The notes beneath the pieces are model-generated. The model did not search any database, was not told the DNA's origin, and saw only the letters and a list, made by a program, of their open reading frames with translations. From Oxytricha trifallax (lineage: Eukaryota > Ciliophora > Spirotrichea > Sporadotrichida > Oxytrichidae), in contig ARYC01001994.1 in the NCBI GenBank assembly GCA_000711775.1, positions 18,393 through 82,392 on the forward strand: a stretch of 64,000 bases of DNA. The letters are read 5' to 3'. The translations under genes were made by a program, and so were the position numbers. Numbering within the stretch: position 1 is the stretch's first letter; the number at the start of each line of letters is the position of its first letter. Shown here piece by piece: positions 20,737 to 32,639 of the stretch.

Positions 20737-21270
20737 TTTGAATTTTATTTATGTTTCTATTATTTAGTAAGGTTGTTGTAAGGCTATTAATTAAGGAGTA
20801 ATATTTTAATAAAACTGAATTTAATTGGATTAACAAATATAAAGACATAAATAAACTATTTTTATTGGTTTAAAATTTAATAGTATACATAATTAATCTG
20901 CTCAAAGAGTTTATTCAAATTATTAATAAATTAATTTATAGTTGAAATGATTTTATGATTGTGTTATCTAAGGGTTAGAATTAAAAGGAAACAAATTATA
21001 TTGACATAATTAAATATATTATTTTATAAAATTATTTATGTTCACATAATTATAAGGAACCTCTCAAAATTTTTCCGGGAGTCTTTCACTATTCATAGAT
21101 ATTTATCGCGTCTCCTTTTCAGAAACCTTTCAGATTCTTTACAGGAATCTTTCAGAAACATGATTATTTGTGTTTACATTAGTTAATTATATTTATAAAT
21201 AAAATAAGACCCACAAACTTTTAATTCCTTATATTTAATAGCCTTATTATAATTAAGTAAACAATAAATA
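20737..21270. promoter_or_regulatory. Divergent promoter region of element A
   Basis: Gap between the 22-kDa-like gene and the zinc-finger/kinase-like gene. It contains TTTCAGAAACCTTTCAGATTC and a second CTTTCAGAAAC word near 21117-21160, and several ATTTATGTTNACA words (about 20747, 21043, 21165) also seen in and around this element's genes. Confidence 0.4.
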
Positions 21271-22692
21271 ATGATGAAGAATAATTCATCAGTTAAGACA
21301 TAATTAAAAAATCAATAAAAAGGGGCTACGAGGAATACTAATAATACTATTCGAAGTGGCAATAGATGAGATCACCTCGTGCCCAGAATATAGCAAAGAA
21401 ACCCAGAACTCTCATGGAATGTTAATTATGTTCCCTTGTTTACACATCCCTAGAGCTTAAGAGGCACATGCTGGTTCATCAGAGAGAAAATGAAAGTTTA
21501 TTTAACTAAAACTCGGAGGAAAATATACTTGCCTTATTTGTTTCAAAAAAAAAAGCAAAGTCTCAATTTTCTTCAAAATCAAAGCTTTTTATTCACTTAA
21601 GAAAACACAATGAACAAGAAATTTTGGCAGCTGGTTATTCAAAATTAGTAAGCTTACATAATTTAAAACTTTTAGATTCTTAATTAAATCATCAAAGCAG
21701 AACAAAGCTTAAAAAATAAAAGTTATTTGAGCAGCGATCAGGAAGAATAGAAAAGTGAAAACATAAAAATTAAAGGGGAGGGTGTGAGGGGAAGTATTTT
21801 TTTTGTGATTAATCATAACAATCAAGCTAAAGCTTGCAAATTATTGAAACTAACACTACCAGTAACTCTGTATTTATTAGTGAAGTGATTTAAAGATAAA
21901 AAATTTTTTCAAAGTACAATTAGTAGGGTCAGTTAAATACGAGATAGCAATGATACTTGAACTTTCACTTGACTCAAATATTCTATGTAATGACAAAACA
22001 AAATTTGATTCTATAGAAGGTTGTACATTAACTCTTGAGTTCCAAGAGCTCAATAATATCTAGAACTTGACAATATTTTATGGAATGAATTCAAAGTTAT
22101 ACAACATATTCAGTCTTTAGTTCAAAACTACTAAGACAAACTTTTGGGTGTATTCTATGATGAATAAGCAATTTATATTAAAAGAATGAACTATGACATA
22201 ACATTTGAATAGTTAATAGAAACTAAGCTTTCCTAGTCATAAATAAGAAAGTATTTACTTTAGATAATACATGCAGTTGAGGAGCTTCACTTTCTAGGCA
22301 TCGTACATAGATTCTTAACTCCAAACAATATTAAAATCACTTTTGGCTAAATGAGCTAAATTTTCTTAACAAATTATAGTCATGCTTCATTTTTAGAACA
22401 GAGATCAATAGCTGCAGCCATACCTTTAAACTATTACTAGCACTTTGTGGATTTAAAAGAAATGGAAGATAGCGATCCTAGATAGGACATTTATTCCTTA
22501 ATTGTCATTACAATTAGAATAAAGATAGGGAAAAATTCAAAAACTTAGAATAAACTACTAACGACTTAGGGGAAATGGCATCGATACTCAAAAAAGACAA
22601 GACTTTTGAATTATAGTGAAAATATTTTAGACTATATTTGTTCAGATTTTTCTAAAGTGCCATCTTTATCATAGTTAAAGAAAATAGTATGA
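21271..22692 (+). pseudogene. Element A zinc-finger/kinase-like gene, frameshifted
   Basis: A counterpart of the TBE 57-kDa gene. An ATG at 21271 opens a frame; a shift later a C2H2 finger follows, MECQLCSLVYTSLELKRHML then VH (21420-21479). A middle region (LTLEFQELNNIQNLTIF) matches element B. A kinase-like C-terminus reads AVEELHFLGIVHRFLTPNNI, IFLTNYSHASFLEQ and DIYSLIVITI, ending at TGA 22690-22692. The HRD catalytic aspartate is Phe (HRFLTPNN), and element B has the same change (HRFLSPKT), so the family carries a pseudokinase. At least two frameshifts in this copy. Confidence 0.7.
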
Positions 22693-23727
22693 ATGTATTT
22701 TTTAAACTGATTCTTTGATTAATTATATCAACCTACTTATTTTTCTCAGATTTTTATAAATGCCATGTAATAGTTTTAAATAATAATATTATTTTTTTTA
22801 AAAAAATATTCTAAAATTCTTTATCTTCACTATTTTTATATGAAAAGTGGTTTTTTTTGTTTCATTTTAGCATTAGGAGTAAGAGTATATGTTTAAGTTA
22901 TTTAAATTTTTTAAACTGTTTATAAATAATAAATCCTTCTTAAATTCTGATTCGAAGTTCTAATACATGAGCCTGTTTGATATAGCTTGATTGTATTTCA
23001 TTAGTATAGAATCAGACTATATACTGATCAGATTTTTATTCTTAATAATAAAGTAAATATAATTTATTTATAATAAAGAGACTTAATGATAATGGATTCT
23101 AAAGCTTTTCATATGTTGAAAAGTATGATTAATGCAAGTATAATTTTGCTTTATATTTATATTACTCTATAGTTATAGAATGATTATGGTCTGAGCCAGA
23201 AGTCAGACAAAAGGAATTCGGAGCCAGGAGTCAGGCAGTTTCTTTATAATACCAATATTAATATATTTTAGTCTTCTATATACCCCAAAAAATAATGAAA
23301 ATTGCATTCTTTATCAATAAGAATTATAGGAATCACTTTTGACCTATAGTTTTCAGGTTCACTGACCCAGCTTCTTAAGATAAATGAAAATTCCTTATTA
23401 AATGGCATAATAATATTTAAACAAATGCATGAATTTATTCATTATGCATAATAATTAATAAAACTGGATTTAGAAAATTTAAATTAGTATTTATATGATA
23501 TAAGTGATAATTTTACTGACTTCGAGGAGATTTATTTATTAAAATAATTAATTAATTTAAAAACTTATAATATCTAATCTTTTTTCTCATTGTATTATGA
23601 CTTTTGGGATATTTATTACAGAGAGCAATTAAAGTAATATTTAAAAAATTTTACTTTGATAGACAAAATATAATAGAAATTTTTTTTAAATAATATATTC
23701 TAACATAAATAAAATATTAACATAAAT
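22693..23727. other. AT-rich 3' part of element A
   Basis: Between the last gene and the right inverted repeat. No further gene is seen. A short duplicated word GAGCCAGAAGTCAGACA / GAGCCAGGAGTCAGGCA lies at 23193-23238. Confidence 0.4.
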
Positions 23728-23818
23728 TACAGGAATAAATCTGGAATTCCAGATTCAGTCTGGAACCGTTTTCATGTGCCTGGAATTTGAAGCAATTCCA
23801 GGCACATGGGGGGTATCC

Positions 23819-24053
23819 GTAAGTATACAAAAATGTCTGTATAAAATGGGGATTACTATGCACCAACTTCAATAAAAGTTGGAAAGTTCGAATCCTTCTT
23901 TGGAATTACTTTTATTTATGTATTAAAATAAGATCAAAATAAAATTGGAACTCAAAATAAAAGTAATTCCAAAGCAGGATTCGAACTTTCCAACTTTTAT
24001 TGAAGTTGGTGCATAGTAATCCCCATTTTATACAGACATTTTTGTATACTTAC
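23819..24053. repeat. 235-bp hairpin inserted in the right repeat of element A
   Basis: Arms of about 98 bp (23819-23916 and 23956-24053), nearly perfect complements, beginning and ending GTAAGTATAC / GTATACTTAC. The left repeat of element A has an uninterrupted CTATACTTAC at this point, so the hairpin is a later insertion. Each arm holds a smaller stem (CCAACTT/AAGTTGG) and GTTCGAATCC. Confidence 0.8.
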
Positions 24054-24387
24054 TATTTCAAATTCTATTTAAACCTCATGCAATTAATAGCTGTTTTAAT
24101 TAGTAAAATTTAAATTTATATTTAAAAATTACCATTTTCCCATTTTTGAATATACTATATTAATAATTAATTAAAGTGGTTCATCACATAAATGATCTAA
24201 TTATATTAGCATCATTTACCAAATGTGCTATCACTCTTATGTAATAATTAAAAAAGAAAAACACCAATTAGCATAAATCATTTAATTTCTAACAAAGAAA
24301 GCTACATGATAAAACAAAGGAAAATAATTCGATATTCTTAAATAATGTTAGTTAAGATCCTGCCATTTTTAAAATAAATTGCATGAT

Positions 24388-24674
24388 AAATTAGTAAAAA
24401 ATCTTATACGATTCTGGTTTTAAGAAAAAAGCGGATCTAATAAAGAGTAGTAAGTTAGAATGTTATAAATAAGATTTTTTACATTTCATTGGTGGTTGAT
24501 ACACCAAAGAAGCTCAAGGTTATAAAAAATATATATGCAGTATTGAAGCAAGAATTTAAACCTTAAATTGATAAAAATGCTAATAATATATATAAATAAT
24601 ACAAGACTCTTAAACTTGAGGCATTTGAATTAAGTGATTTTTACGAGGTAGTTCATCAGTAATATTGGCATTGA
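24388..24674 (+). CDS. Candidate coding segment
   Basis: A 95-codon plus-strand frame between TGAs, with a protein-like second half: VVDTPKKLKVIKNIYAVLKQ, then IDKNANNIYKQYKTLKLEAF and ELSDFYEVVHQQYWH. It lies 60 bp before a foldback element. No family is recognised; it may be an MDS or exon. Confidence 0.35.
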
Positions 24675-24733
24675 TGCTACTAAGATAAGTAATATAATAA
24701 TTCAAATAAATTTTGAGATTTTGATTAAGATAG

Positions 24734-25548
24734 AATTTGTGAATTGATAGTGAATTTCTTTAATAAATGCATAAATCGCTTTAAATGTAGTTCTTTAGCA
24801 GCTATTTAAGACTTGAGTGGTACTGGCCAACACTCTTAAAGTCCTCATTTTTTCCTACTTGAATTGCTTTGCGCACAGTGGATGAATCCTCACAAGATAT
24901 TCTGCTCTGATTCGTATCGTTACCAGTGTCAAATTCTCATTGTCCAGTGTAGCAGTTGCCCATACCTCATCCTTCTTGATTCATCGTGAATTTTCAAAGA
25001 TGCTAAAGGCAGAGAGATTTCCATTTTGTTTAGTAGGTATTATTAAAATTAGAGATGTTGAATAAATTAAATTAAACTGATTAAAATTATTAAAGTTTTA
25101 ATGATGAGAGATTAATTTGTCAGAAATTGTTTTAATATATAGAGAATTTCAGTTAGTAAAGTCTTAATTAATTTTAAACAGGAATTTATTAATTAAGACT
25201 TTGTTTAATTTAATTTATTCAACATCTCTAATTTTAATAATACCTACTAAACAAAATGGAAATCTCTCTGCCTTTAGCATCTTTGAAAATTCACGATTGA
25301 TCAAGAAGTGGATGAGGTATGGGCAACTGCTACACTGGACAATGAGAATTTGACACTGGTAACGATACGAATCAGAGCAGAATATCTTGTGAGGATTCAT
25401 CCACTGTGCGCAAAGCAATTCAAGTAGGAAAAAATGAGGACTTTAAGAGTGTTGGCCAGTACCACTCAAGTCTTAAATAGCTGCTAAAGAACTACATTTA
25501 AAGCGATTTATGCATTTATTAAAGAAATTCACTATCAATTCACAAATT
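24734..25548. mobile_element. Foldback element, 335-bp arms
   Basis: 24734-25076 and 25202-25548 are near-identical inverted copies around a spacer of about 125 bp that itself contains a small hairpin (AAGTCTTAATTAAT at 25158). The arms are less AT-rich than their surroundings and hold a protein-like stretch (REFSKMLKAERFPFCLVGII), so they may derive from a gene fragment. No transposase. Confidence 0.85.
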
Positions 25549-26211
25549 ATATTATTAGATTTTAAATTAATATTTCAAATGATATTATTTGTTTTAGTGA
25601 TGAATATTATTATTAATATGTTTAATAAATTTAATTAAAAATATACAGATGCCTAATATGAAAATTTAAAGTTGAGCATCACAAACTGCTTCACAAATAT
25701 CATTGCTAGTCGCCATAATCCTCATTAAATGTATGCAGTTGCATCGTTCAGTAAAAACTTTAGTTTACTATAAAAAAATCTCTTTTAAAGTCTATAATTG
25801 CAACATTAAAATAATAATCTCAAGATTAAACAAGATCATAAGCGAAATAAAAAGAAATATATTATAAATTAAAGTAAGACATCTAATAAAGAAGAAATTA
25901 ATAGCATCATATTTTTAATTAAATATGAATTTTAACAAAAAAATATTCATTATCAATAAATAATCTTTCGGAAACACTATGTATTTCACCTAAATATTTA
26001 AATATCTAAACATTTATCATTACTTTCACTTATCTCAAATAAAAAAACAAATATATTTAAAATAATTTCTAATATGCTAATTATTCATATTTATTGTTTG
26101 TATTTTTAGTTAAACTAAATTTTAGCAAAAAAAGTAATGCAATAGAAAAATAAAGCAAATTCTAATTCAATAAAGTAAAAAATTAATTTTAATAAATCTT
26201 AAACAAAAATA
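25549..26211. other. AT-rich spacer
   Basis: Nothing supported on either strand. Confidence 0.4.
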
Positions 26212-27647
26212 TGCAAAGGGTGTTGATGTCAGGGTGTCCAAGGTACGATCAGGACGTCACAGGATCGTCAGGACGTCCCAGACTCGTCAGGACGTCCCAA
26301 CTCGTAACAGAGAAAAACCCCAAAATCTCCAAACCACATTTTAAATTTATCAAGTGTTTTATTGATGAGAAGGGTATTGTTTGGAACTGGATTCCCTTAA
26401 GTTTGGAATTATCATTTTTACACTATTTATCTTAATATGAAAGTTTTATATGATCTATTTCTATAATAAACTTTAAATTATCTCATAATTATACTTATGG
26501 TCAAGAATCTTTTTAAAAAAATAGAAAAGTTTAATTTTTTTTAAAAATTAATTTTTCTCGAATGTTAGCGCTTTTAATGATTGTTTTAATGGAAAATTAC
26601 GATTGAATCATTTAGGAATTTAGCATTATTCACAACTTTTTTGAAATTTTCAACCTAAATATCAAAAATTCAATTCAATACTTTTATTTCTTTTAGATTG
26701 CGTTCTTAAATATAATATTTTTTTTTCTCCAAAGACATAAAAAAGTAAATTAAGTAAAATTTAAATAATTTTTTTTTAAAAATAAATGGTTTTAAGGTGA
26801 TTGATAGCTAGAATCTTATAATCTCTTAGAACTCAAAGTTTATAAATGTATTTAATCTAAATTAATTAGTTTTAAAATTTCTATAAATTGTTAGACACAT
26901 ATTAATTCTGAGTATCTTATAGAAAGTAAACCCTCTAACAAAATGGAGAAAGTTTTAATAAAACATTTCAGAGATGGATTCAAATATATTTACCTATTAA
27001 ATTCCATTAAATTATCACTTAATATGTTTTATTTTAATTAGTACCATAACTAAATCCTATTAAGTTTAATTGATAAATCTATGTATTAATACCCAAACTT
27101 AATTAGTCCAGTTTATAGTATAATGAAGTTTTATGGAAAATATTAAAATTAGTCCAAAGCCTAATTGGTATCATTTACTGAAATACTAATACAATATAAG
27201 AACAAAAGAATTTAAAAAATGAACAAATGGAGTCTCAAAGAATTATAAGAAGGAGTTCTCATAAAATTTATATAGTTTAATTAAATTACTAAGCGAAAAA
27301 TTCGATTTCAATTAAAATTTTTTACATGATACATTTCTCCTTAACATTTATCTAGATGTAGTGATGATAAAGTATAAATCAATAAAGATCTCCACCTTAA
27401 AAATAATAAATAACATTGAATCTAACACCATAATGAAATTAATAAAAAAGGGACCCTTATCCCTAATAATACTGAAATCAATAAAATATATAAACTATTT
27501 AGAAGTTTTAGGGTATTGATTAATTTTAGTTTCATGTTTTGGGACGTCATGACGTCACCTGAGACGTCCAGATCGTTGCTGGGACGCCATGACGACCTTG
27601 GGACGTCGTGACGACCCTGGGTTGCCCTGACGTCAAAACCCTATGCA
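26212..27647. mobile_element. Inverted-repeat element with GACGTC-rich ends
   Basis: Ends of about 100 bp are inverted (left TGCAAAGGGTGTTGATGTC, right complement TGCATAGGGTTTTGACGTC) and unusually CpG-rich. The left end carries three 18-19-bp tandem units of the type CAGGACGTCCCAGACTCGT at about 26250-26308; the right end (27540-27620) has similar units. GACGTC occurs repeatedly at both ends in otherwise AT-rich DNA. The interior holds no intact gene but includes a decayed TBE fragment. Confidence 0.7.
26930..27260 (-). pseudogene. Decayed TBE fragment (intergenic plus 22-kDa start)
   Basis: The words ACCCTCTAACAAAATGG, TTCCATTAAATTA, AATTAGTACCATAACTAAAT and AAAGCCTAATTGGTATCA parallel the TBE 57/22-kDa intergenic region of copy 3 (36835-37100) in order and spacing. 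No open frame survives. Confidence 0.45.
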
Positions 27648-27867
27648 AATAAAAAATTTATCAATATGAGGAACTAAATTATATCAACTATAAAATAAAA
27701 AAATAAGTAAATAACTTAATCTGTAAAAATATTGTTTTTAAAGAATAAAGGATCATACAAAGGTTTTTGGGAGAGGCTGTCAGGTCAAAATAATTTTTTC
27801 TTTACAAAATTCATGCTAAATAACTCATACCTCTCAATGTTTTCACGAGATTGTAAAAATTAAAAAA

Positions 27868-28142
27868 TCGTTTTCTAAAATCCCGTGTCATTTACAAAAA
27901 ATATTAAAAAATGTCACACAATAATTTTTGAAAGTCAAATTTCGAAGGGAGTAAGTGCTCGTGTGCACTTTAAGTTTATCAGCTCTTGCTCGAGATAATT
28001 TAAATAGTTGGGTACTCATCAGAAAATTAACATCGGTTTTTAGGATCCCATATCACTTGAAAAAATTGTTTCATAAAATCCAGTGACATTTACAAAATTA
28101 ATATTTTTATGTCCCACACACAATAATTGTTCAAAATCAAAA
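27868..28142 (+). repeat. Diverged direct repeat, about 80-bp units
   Basis: 27868-27945 and 28062-28142 share AAATCGTTTTCTAAAATCC / AAATTGTTTCATAAAATCC, then GTGWCATTTACAAAA and CACACAATAATT, 194 bp apart. They lie upstream of the decayed gene at 28.5-30.0 kb. Confidence 0.55.
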
Positions 28143-28519
28143 CCCTCGTGGAGCCAATGCTCTGAAACACCCGGAAGTATTCTTTTCCTGCGCGCTACAT
28201 TTTGATTTGTCGGAATACATCTCTTTAAGCTGAATATATAGATTTTATCTATTTTTTAGAATTATTTGATTTATTTATAGAATAATTTAGAATCTTTTTT
28301 TATGTTTACGTTGTTGAAGATTGTATTTTAATGATTTCATTTTAACGCTCAATTAAGAATTTTGAACCCAATATCTTTCTTTTTAAATTAAAGGCTTTGG
28401 TAGCTTTTGATCTATGGAAAATATAAATTATCTTAAAATTTAGTAGATCTCCAAATACAAACAGCATTTAAATTTTTTTATCATCGATATTATTTTCCGA
28501 GAGTGGTTACAAAAACTAA

Positions 28520-29990
28520 TAGAACTGAATGGCGCTAACAATGCTAAACCAAAGATGATGAAGTAATTTTTGGATGGAATTCTTGGTGAAGAAAAGCTCG
28601 CCTTCATGGCCTCTCCTAGTAGAAGAAGAAATATAGTTCAGGATCATGGAGAGTGAGCTCTTTCCTCCAATAAATGGCAAGAAGAATTGTAGCAAGCACA
28701 TGAAGACACGATTGAGGATCAGACTATGGCTGAAGATACCAGATGGCTCGACTACACCCACTAAAGACACTAAGATGATTTTAAAAGCAACGACTCAGAC
28801 TTGATTAATTCATCTTATCAAGTTATGAAGGAGTCACCTAAATAATAAGTAGTCGTTGAATCTTTCAATCCTGGCTTGATATCAGATTAACTGGCCAAGG
28901 GAGTGACAGCTCTATCATGATTGAAATGTCAGCAACTAAGGAAAAGTGCTAATGACCAAATTGCAACTGAAAAATTAAAACAAATTAAAAAAATAACTAT
29001 TTAGTTCAAACGATTTGCACACAAAAAAACCGCCCTCATTCAACAAAAACATCTTAAAAGACAGCTAGTTTAAGATAGAGTCTTGCAAACAAAATTTGTA
29101 AAGCCATCGCAAGAATAAGGGCATTTGGAGAGATATTATAAGCTCACCATAAGATTGATAGAGGAGGATGAATGGAAGGAGAGCGATGCTTTAAGAGATC
29201 AATTACACTATGCAACCTATGGGCTACATGATATAACCAAATTGAGGGAGTTACGAATCCAAAGAGAACTTATGAGGACATTTATGCTGAAAGAAGTTTA
29301 TTAGGCGTTTCCTATTTCAGAAGAATAGATTTTACAAGCACACCAAGAATTGCATATTAAAACCTGAGTGCCACCTATATATTTGCCGTGTTCAAAAAAG
29401 AGTGATTGAAGTGATTTAAAGACTTTAAAAAACACCAGACCAATACTTGTCAAGATATATTAGTACTCTTTTCAAGGACTCCTATAACCAAATTGATTTT
29501 CAAAAAAAAAGAACTCTCAGAATAGTTGATCAACCTAGGAAAATTTAATAATAAAAAATTGATAACAGACCTCTTAATAAATATTGGGCCATCACTATAC
29601 TCCTTCCAATAAAGCTTATAAAAACATCCTGGGAGAGATAAAACTTAAATAATCGATCATCGTCCTACTAAAAGAAGTAAGATGATTCACTTTTTGCAGC
29701 TAGTGGAGGCTCGAGAGATTAATTTTCTCTGCCTCATTAATAATTGAATGAACTCAAACCTGAAGACAAAATGCTTAGTAAATATTTTTGTAGGACATCG
29801 ATGAGAATAAAGATATAGAATAAAATCAGAAGTTGAGGGCCCCGATACTAATAACCAGAGATAATTCTATGTATGACTAAGAAATTGTTTCCATAATCCA
29901 GTAAGCGATTCTTTTGCGATCTAAACTACTAGCTTCAGTTGAAACTTTGAAACGTAATTACAAATGGACAGATCATCATGAACTGTGGTG
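28520..29990 (+). pseudogene. Decayed gene of unknown family, about 480 codons
   Basis: A single plus-strand frame stays protein-like over roughly 28520-29770 despite about seven in-frame TGAs. Clear blocks: LGEEKLAFMASPSRRR, WQEELQQAHEDTIEDQ, the 150-codon TGA-free run at 28920-29363 (RYYKLTIRLIEEDEWKES, HDITKLRELRIQRELMRTF, AFPISEEQILQAHQELHI), and KKELSEQLINLGKFNNKKL. In another frame the end reads ITRDNSMYDQEIVSIIQQAI then KRNYKWTDHHELW and a TGA at 29989. It is charged, helical and without membrane spans. I do not recognise the family. The GC content is well above the flanks. Most likely a dead transposon or germline-limited gene. Confidence 0.55.
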
Positions 29991-30009
29991 AAATAATCTC
30001 CAAAACCCC

Positions 30010-31255
30010 ATAAGCATTACATTAGGATGATGAATAAATAAATAAAATGGATTATTAAACTTTAACTCATTGAGAACTTTATTATTAATCAATAAATTAA
30101 CTATTGTATAAAATACTCTAACAAAATATAACAATTTTTATAAAATCATAAAATACTTATTAAAATTTTATCTTCTTTATCAGACTAATTAATCAAATTT
30201 ATAATATCAAATCTATGTGTAAGTCAATAAATAAGATTTATGAAAAATTTTATTGTTTTATTATTAGAAAGTCTTATAAATAAAAATCTCAAAAGTTTAC
30301 TTTTAAATTAAAATCAAGCTCTTATTCTGTTTTAGTTTATTTTCATTCATTTATAATAAAATACACTAAATGAAGAACTATAATCTGAAATATGAGATTT
30401 TTACAGTTTAAATTAAATTGAAGTTTTTATATAAAACAGGTTTTTGCGAGAATATATTTTTTATATGAGATTAAATATAGGAAATATTCCATTATATCAC
30501 TTGAATCTATAAATTTTAAATTTCTTTAGCTTTGATTATGATTAAAATGAAAGTCAACATTAAATTAAATGGATTTAATAATTTTATTACTATTATAAAT
30601 TACATAGACTTAAAAGTTAATTTACTTAATAAGAGAATGAATTCTTTAATTAGAATTAATTTTATACTAAACTGATTTAATTATTAGTTTAATAAAAACT
30701 AAACTTATTATAAGCTCCTAAAATTTGATATTGATTTTTTTAATGGTTGAATAATTTGAAACTAATGAAAGTTTGTAAATTCATAAAACTGGAAATTTCT
30801 CTAATATTATTTTTTTATTTACCTTTTACTTTTAATTCAAATACTTTTTAAACTAACCTCAATTTACAATAAAATTACTATATAAAAAATTTATTTTTTC
30901 TAAGAATTTTTTCTCAATTTTTAAGATTGAATATAAAAATGAAGGAAAAATATAAGGAATAAAAATTAGTCTTTCTTATAATCAAAATTTACTTAATGTT
31001 ACTTTATTTAGAAATTAGAATATAAATAAATATAACTGATACCTTATTAAGAAAATTTTAGAATGTTAACAGTTTTTACTTTGGATGGTTTAGAATTAAT
31101 TCTTCAAAAATAAAAAATATCAATAGGCACCATCTTATACTAATACTATAATTATCAATAAGATATTTTATTTTTTAGAGCATTCTTATTATGCTTATGG
31201 CGCCATCTTATTTCAAAATTTATAAGTTATCATTAGTAATGTAGTATAAATTATT
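30010..31255. other. AT-rich desert
   Basis: Homopolymer-rich DNA without any gene-like frame or inverted repeat. Confidence 0.45.
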
Positions 31256-31581
31256 AAGAAAATTTTATTAGAGCCCATCCATGTACAAATATTCCTAATA
31301 AATCAATCAAACAAATTAAAAACTCTTGATCAAAATTAGAGATTAAGTTCAGCTTAACCCTTTTTATTAAAAACATTTTAGGGTGAATAGAGAGTTGGGG
31401 AAATCTAAGAAGCACATACTGCTCCAGCAATTGGTGCAACTGGAAAGCTTTACTGATTAAGGTTTACATTTAGATCTCTCCCCACTTATTGACCTTCTAT
31501 TGTAAGAATTCATTCCAAGAAAAGAGTGCTTATTAAAACCTCCCGATTATTCCAAGTCAAATAAAAAGTTATAAGCGAGTG
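31256..31581 (+). CDS. Candidate coding fragment cut by the large foldback element
   Basis: Two plus-strand frames are protein-like: LEPIHVQIFLINQSNK to TAPAIGATGKLY (31268-31452), and GLHLDLSPLIDLLLQEFIPR then ECLLKPPDYSKSNKKL (31460-31575), running into the left end of the 9.5-kb element. Coding-like DNA resumes right after its right end (41111 onward, same strand), so one gene may have been split. No family is recognised. Confidence 0.3.
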
Positions 31582-32079
31582 ATTAAAATACACAATTTAC
31601 TTACACTGTTTTAATGTTAATTTATTTAAATATATTAAAAACTACTATATCTCGAGATTATGTCCATTTCGAGATAGAGTGCTAAAAATAATAATTAATT
31701 TATTCGAGTATTGACGTCAGGAAGTTACAGATGATGTCTTCAGATCATAGGTGAAGTCATGAGGTCGCATAAATATAAATTAGTAAATTTTATTTGTAAT
31801 AATTGTGGGCAACACTATAAAAGATTTTTCTAGGATCTTTTCCGACAGGCCCAAGGGATACAACCCCAAGTTAACCAGGGTCGCAAGGGGTAGAACTCCT
31901 TGTTTTCAACCAATGCGAATAAAAATAATAGCAAAATCAAGGGCATCAGCCCCTGTGAAGGTTTGAATGCAAAGCCTCCGAAAACTTTATAAAGATCGAA
32001 TATGAAATGAAATGTTTTAACAACAATTAATTTACAATATTTAGTATTATATAAATAAATTTTATTCTTACTATATTTT

Positions 32080-32530
32080 TTTAATTTTTAATTTTGATAG
32101 ACGAAACGTTATGGACGCATTCATATTTAAATTATTCTTACCCTGAAAAAACAATTTTTGATAGATAAGTATAGATAACAGCGTTGATCAAAAATAGGGC
32201 ATAAAGATCCAAAATTTTACTGTTTAAAACAGAAAAATATAAATTCTAGAATGACTAGCGAGCCGACATTCAGCAAAACACAGTTCATTGCATAATGACG
32301 GATGACAATCTTATGTTGGGATAAACAGGGAAGAATTAAGCATGAATCATAAAAGGCACATTCACAATATTAACTAAAAAATGGTACGTTCGAATCTAAT
32401 TGAAGACATTTGGGCAGTATTAAAAAATTGGGTCAAACATGTATATAACATGATGCCGGCTAACCAGACATAAATAAAGATTTTCTATACTAAGAATTGT
32501 GGCGAAAAAATATCAAAAGGTTAAGAAGCA
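32080..32530 (+). pseudogene. Tc1/mariner transposase remnant
   Basis: The recognisable part is the C-terminal catalytic region: VRSNLIEDIWAVLKNWVKHV then NMMPANQTQIKIFY, matching the N.IE..W..LK motif that carries the catalytic Glu of Tc1/IS630-type transposases. Upstream sequence is in broken frames. It belongs to the TA-flanked element ending at 31709 and 34486, and was probably cut by the LINE insertion just downstream. Confidence 0.65.
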
Positions 32531-32639
32531 ATCAAGCTTTTTTTTAATACAAATTCATATTTGCGAAATATTCATAATTAATATTTTATTATTAACGATT
32601 AAATAATTATTATTAAGTTAAAAGGAATTTAATAGAACC

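Larger units (their letters stand above)
18174..24167. mobile_element. Element A: TBE-related transposon without telomeric ends
   Basis: Inverted repeats of about 220 bp (18174-18400 and 23728-24167, the right one interrupted by a 235-bp hairpin) bound three genes in exactly the TBE arrangement: DD34E transposase (plus), 22-kDa homologue (minus, convergent with it) and zinc-finger/kinase-like gene (plus, divergent from the 22-kDa gene). The repeats contain CCTGGAATTCCAGG-type palindromes and a CCCCCC/GGGGGG run but no C4A4 telomere repeat. Sister of element B (55753-60296). Confidence 0.85.

Noticed and set aside
23840-23905. Possible tRNA gene (GTTCGAATCC word and a stem that could be an anticodon arm)
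   Set aside because: No acceptor stem or D arm can be paired; it is part of a hairpin repeat.
28516-28770. Minus-strand 84-codon frame over the decayed gene
   Set aside because: The plus strand carries the charged, helix-rich frame that continues for 400 codons; the minus frame is its complement.
29995-30012. CTCCAAAACCCCA after the decayed gene as a telomere-addition mark
   Set aside because: Single partial repeat in the wrong orientation for a right-hand macronuclear telomere and no partner; probably coincidence.
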